Assembly: GCA_949126835.1 (NCBI GenBank)
Contig: CASBPS010000181.1
Span: 1 to 64,000 of the forward strand
DNA from: Anisus vortex
Lineage: Eukaryota; Mollusca; Gastropoda; Planorbidae
Length of the DNA stretch: 64,000 nucleotides
Reading direction: 5' to 3'
The first letter of the stretch is position 1, and each line of letters starts with the position of its first letter. Position numbers and translations under genes: made by a program. Positions 63,701 to 64,000 of the stretch are shown here, in pieces. The notes below the pieces were generated by a model. It was not told the origin of the DNA and made no database searches. It worked only from the letters and a program-made list of their open reading frames with translations.

Positions 63701-64000
63701 TTTCTAGTTTTGGCTACTTTTCTGGCCGTACAAAAGCAGATTTGTGGTTTTGGCTTTTCCACAATCCGTACAACGTCTTGAATAGCAGATTTCTTGTTTT
63801 GGCTTCTTTTCTGGCCGTAAAACAGCAGATTTGTGGTTTTGGTTTTTCCACAATCCGTACAACGACTTCAATAGCAGATTTCTAGTTTTGGCTTCTTTTC
63901 TGGCCGTACAAGGACTTAAAACGCAGATTTGTAGTTTTGGCTTCTCCACAAACCGTACAACGACTTGACTAGCAGATTTGTGGTAATGGTGCTTCTGTTC
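60777..64000 (+). repeat. Re-duplicated 3' part of copy B (3,098- and 1,369-bp periods)
   Basis: At 60,777 the array jumps back to the state at 57,679 (3,098 bp earlier). The junction joins the 50-bp GGCTCTCTCC monomer, which carries a GACTAG tail, directly to a 51-bp monomer and skips the usual intervening monomers. From 62,098 the spacing is 2,641 bp because only one 457-bp unit was kept. From 63,467 the array repeats 62,098 at 1,369 bp (912 + 457). It is cut by the window end. Confidence 0.83.

Larger units (their letters stand above)
34418..64000 (+). repeat. Satellite array, right segment
   Basis: The same satellite resumes exactly at the 3' boundary of the inserted element and runs to the window end without a further interruption. 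Orientation, monomer lengths and monomer variants are the same as on the left. The array continues beyond position 64,000 because the last monomer is cut by the window end. I found no gene, RNA or foreign DNA inside it. Confidence 0.97.
35683..64000 (+). repeat. Superunit copy B of the satellite (incomplete)
   Basis: This is the second occurrence of the superunit. It is collinear with copy A through piecewise offsets of 33,153, 32,804, 22,711, 25,459 and 24,855 bp. Each offset step equals one local gain or loss. It lacks the 604-bp insertion (600-bp element plus 4-bp duplication), has one super-HOR where copy A has five, and has an additional 2,748-bp tandem block. After about 60.4 kb it does not return to the superunit start as copy A does at 35.6 kb. 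Instead it repeats its own last 3.1 kb and continues past the window. Confidence 0.85.

Noticed and set aside
25..64000. CENP-B box or other named centromere motif
   Set aside because: The CGGG part of the CENP-B box does not occur in the monomers I read, and no other centromere motif was recognised. Centromeric function cannot be claimed from the sequence.

Overview
The window is almost entirely one tandem satellite array with no recognisable protein-coding or RNA gene. I infer a eukaryotic nuclear genome. The reasons are roughly 63 kb of head-to-tail satellite DNA with nested higher-order repeats (HORs), and a short non-autonomous DNA-transposon-like insertion with terminal inverted repeats. 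The sequence alone does not identify the species, the chromosome or whether the locus is centromeric.

Basic unit. Every monomer starts with a variant of GCAGATTTGTGGTTTTGGCT and contains a CCGTACAA-like motif. Two lengths dominate: 40 bp, and 49 bp with an extra CGACTTGAA-like 3' tail. A 51-bp form (GGTAATGGTG variant, 2-bp insertion) and a 50-bp form (GGCTCTCTCC variant, 1-bp insertion) also occur. All copies I read lie in the same orientation, about 1,400 monomers by division. Monomers combine into fixed HORs of 367 bp (8-mer), 456/457 bp (10-mer), 496 bp (11-mer), 545 bp (12-mer) and 594 bp (13-mer). These combine into super-HORs of about 2.0-3.2 kb, and these into a superunit of about 33-35 kb seen about 1.8 times: copy A about 250-35,682 and copy B about 35,683 to the window end. 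Rare private variants recur in the two copies at fixed offsets, which allows piecewise alignment: +33,153 (2.5-9.1 kb), +32,804 (9.5-16.2 kb), +22,711 (25.8-30.1 kb), +25,459 (30.1-33.8 kb), +24,855 (34.4-35.6 kb).

Layout. 1-24 is a (TTAC)6 microsatellite at the visible array edge. 25-33,817 is satellite. 33,818-34,417 is a 600-bp AT-rich element with 40-bp inverted ends, flanked by ATTT. 34,418-64,000 is satellite again. The element is absent from the matching place in copy B (59,273), so it serves as a time marker. Copy A has about 10.1 kb of extra super-HORs between 15 and 26 kb and 349 bp extra at 9.1-9.5 kb. Copy B has an extra 2,748-bp block near 52.8-55.5 kb, and its 3' part is re-duplicated with 3,098- and 1,369-bp periods.

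The satellite keeps long open frames on both strands, up to 562 codons on the minus strand. These come from stop-poor monomers whose length is 1 modulo 3, so the frame rotates at each monomer. I do not treat them as genes.
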